Assembly (NCBI RefSeq): GCF_000208865.1
Contig: NC_018392.1
Coordinates: forward strand, 558,001-622,000
DNA: 64,000 bases
Origin: Neospora caninum Liverpool
Taxonomy: Eukaryota; Apicomplexa; Conoidasida; Eucoccidiorida; Sarcocystidae
Direction: 5' to 3'
Part shown: positions 62,739 to 64,000 of the stretch, in pieces
Position numbering within the stretch: position 1 is the first letter of the stretch
Layout: each line of letters starts with the position of its first letter
Notes under the pieces: generated by a model
Database searches by the model: none
What the model was told of the DNA's origin: nothing
Seen by the model: the letters and a program-made list of their open reading frames with translations, nothing else
Program-made: the position numbers and the translations under genes

Positions 62739-63445
62739 TGCCCCGTAGCTTACGGAGGCTCATACAGATTCATGCATTTATGCACGTTTACACAATCATA
62801 TAGATATATATGTATATCTACGTACATGCTGTGCACAGCTCGATATGGCTGTTTTGGGTTGGGGAAACCCCCCTTTTCGACTCCTGTGAGAGAGGAGCAC
62901 TCGGCTTCCTTGGGGTTGGCAATTAAGCTCGGCAGGACCGGAGCGAACTTCTTGTTTGCATCAGAGACCGCGGTCCTCGTCTCTCTGTTTTCCCCCGTCT
63001 ACACCAACTGCCTCACCTCGAGGAGAAGCGCCTGCCAGGGCGTCGCAGGAGTCTCTGGAGCGCCCTCCGCAGGCTGGCGACTGAAAACAGAGGCCGCGAC
63101 CTGTTGAGCAACTGTGAGGGAAATTTCGCGCAGAGCATGCGAGACGTCCGGCGCCTGTTTCCTCTCGGGCATGCAAGCTCCCATCATGTTGTAGCACGCA
63201 TCTGTAGCGAAGCCTTCGAGTGAGAGGTACCTGAAAAAGCAGGAACTCCCCGAGAGGCGCTACCGCCCTCTTCATCTGATCCACACACACTTAGAGAAGT
63301 ACATCTATCACCTATCTATCTCGATCTGTCTATCTCGATCTACCTCTGTATATACATCTCCACGCAGGACCATATCTAGATCTCTATCTCTCGATCTATC
63401 CATCTATCCATACACGCATCCACATGCATGATTTTCCGAATCTCA

Positions 63446-63486
<41 letters not shown>

Positions 63487-63732
63487 CTGACACGTAAATT
63501 GCGACTCAGTTTGTTGGCGCGTCTGGGCGTCTCTTCAGAACACACGTCCGTCCACAGTCTTTGGTGCATCTGTAGAACGCCGCAGGTGCGTGGGCAAATA
63601 GCCACTCGAGAAACGCGCGCGACTACGGGCGTGCACGATGTGCACGTATTTGCACGTACACACGCTGTAACACCTCACCCGCTTCGGAGGAAAAAATGTG
63701 AAGCGTTAAAGGCGAAATCCCTCCACGGTCGT

Positions 63733-63771
<39 letters not shown>

Positions 63772-64000
63772 GCCTGCAAACGCACGCCAGTGCATGCGTG
63801 TTGGCGCATGCGTGGGAAACGAAGCGTCGATGCTGCGTGATCTTGCCTTTGGATTTCCGCGTCAACAAAGCCTTCCGTCTGTACGGCGAGGACTTGGCAG
63901 ATCGCCTCGATCCACCCGAGCTCCGAGAGTTGTTTGTGCTCCTCTACAGCATCGCAGCGTCGAGAGTCGATCTGTTGCCAAAGAGCGTCCGCGAGATCGT
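58342..64000 (-). CDS. probable SPEF2/CPC1-like flagellar central-apparatus protein, 3' part
   Basis: SPEF2/CPC1 belongs to the axonemal central pair apparatus. The gene runs off the right edge, so its N-terminus is missing. Exons with matching phase, right to left: 63230-63017, 62543-62441, 62239-61949, 61234-61059, 60473-60216, 60069-59647, 58824-58342 (648 codons plus stop). A further coding stretch at about 64000-63840 contains DALWQQIDSRRCDAVEEHKQ and GWIEAI, followed by AVQTEGFVDAEIQ; this resembles the LW-x-DxRK-xA-E segment of SPEF2. Other family-like pieces are ECLVPLSDFEDYVPYL and FDVSSGSVDPLEFLLSLAL followed by WPSARQLL, like the modules in the SPEF2 C-terminal half. The end (LSFEEFRTLL) is acidic to neutral with no TM. 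Coccidia have flagella only in microgametes, so expression should be restricted to sexual stages. The family call is from remembered motifs; exons between 63231 and 63840 are unresolved. Confidence 0.6.
58964..59058. repeat. compound microsatellite: three (TA)n blocks joined by TTTGTAAC
   Basis: Three TA runs are separated by the same spacer, TTTGTAAC or TTTGTAG, giving a higher-order repeat. It lies in the last intron of the SPEF2-like gene (58825-59646). Confidence 0.9.
61281..61301. repeat. intronic (TA)n microsatellite
   Basis: TA run in the intron 61235-61948 of the SPEF2-like gene. Further TA runs in the same intron lie at about 61705-61727 and 61740-61757. Confidence 0.85.
62693..62734. 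repeat. long (TA)n microsatellite, about 21 units
   Basis: One of the longest dinucleotide runs in the window, in the intron 62544-63016 of the SPEF2-like gene. It is probably length-variable between strains. Confidence 0.92.
63450..63483. repeat. (TA)n microsatellite
   Basis: TA run in the unresolved 63231-63840 part of the SPEF2-like gene, preceded at 63295-63420 by CTAT/CGATCTAT tetranucleotide steps. Confidence 0.9.
63737..63769. repeat. (TA)n microsatellite
   Basis: TA run of about 16 units close to the exon at the right window edge. Confidence 0.9.

Noticed and set aside
1..64000. CRISPR arrays, operons, bacterial promoters or terminators, phage genes
   Set aside because: The DNA is eukaryotic with spliced genes. 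The tandem arrays lack spacers and cas genes.

Overview
This window reads as nuclear DNA of a tissue-cyst-forming coccidian (Toxoplasma, Hammondia or Neospora type). The clues are GC-rich genes with many GT-AG introns, very long low-complexity Ala/Ser/Pro/Gly/Glu tracts inside conserved proteins, (TA)n microsatellites in introns, an AAAATG start context at several genes, and apicomplexan-type protein kinases. No bacterial, CRISPR, operon or viral features were seen. Gene models were built by hand. In the five multi-exon models that lie fully inside the window, every intron is GT-AG and the exon lengths sum to a whole number of codons.

Layout. (1) 1-4040: gene-poor GC-rich flank with a perfect 11 x 20 bp tandem repeat, then a + strand six-exon gene of unknown function (4041-10282, about 1330 aa). 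(2) 10283-12816: convergent intergenic region. (3) 12817-23646, minus: an eight-exon NOT4 E3 ubiquitin ligase (RING, RRM, CCCH finger), enlarged to about 2643 aa by a huge low-complexity tail. (4) 23647-30675: gene-poor, less GC-rich stretch with only doubtful ORFs. (5) 30676-38032, minus: a six-exon CAMK-like kinase (about 1803 aa) with a DFD motif and no recognisable glycine loop. (6) 38033-43397: second gene-poor stretch, lying between divergent genes. (7) 43398-45743, +: a seven-TM MLO-like protein whose tail carries EF-hands, split by unusually short introns. (8) 47032-55432, +: a receptor-like kinase with signal peptide, luminal or extracellular domain, TM helix and a NEK-like kinase domain. 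(9) 57055-57128, minus: tRNA-Asn(GUU). (10) 58342 to beyond 64000, minus: 3' part of a probable SPEF2/CPC1-like flagellar central-apparatus protein.

There are no operons, and any functional links between neighbours are speculative. The MLO/EF-hand protein and the receptor-like kinase are tandem neighbours with predicted signal peptides, and the CAMK-like kinase is divergent to them, so about 25 kb carries three possible membrane or calcium signalling genes. The most unusual items are the MLO plus EF-hand architecture and the transmembrane NEK-like kinase with an activation-segment insert of about 380 residues. The SPEF2-like gene fits an organism that builds a flagellum only in the male gamete.
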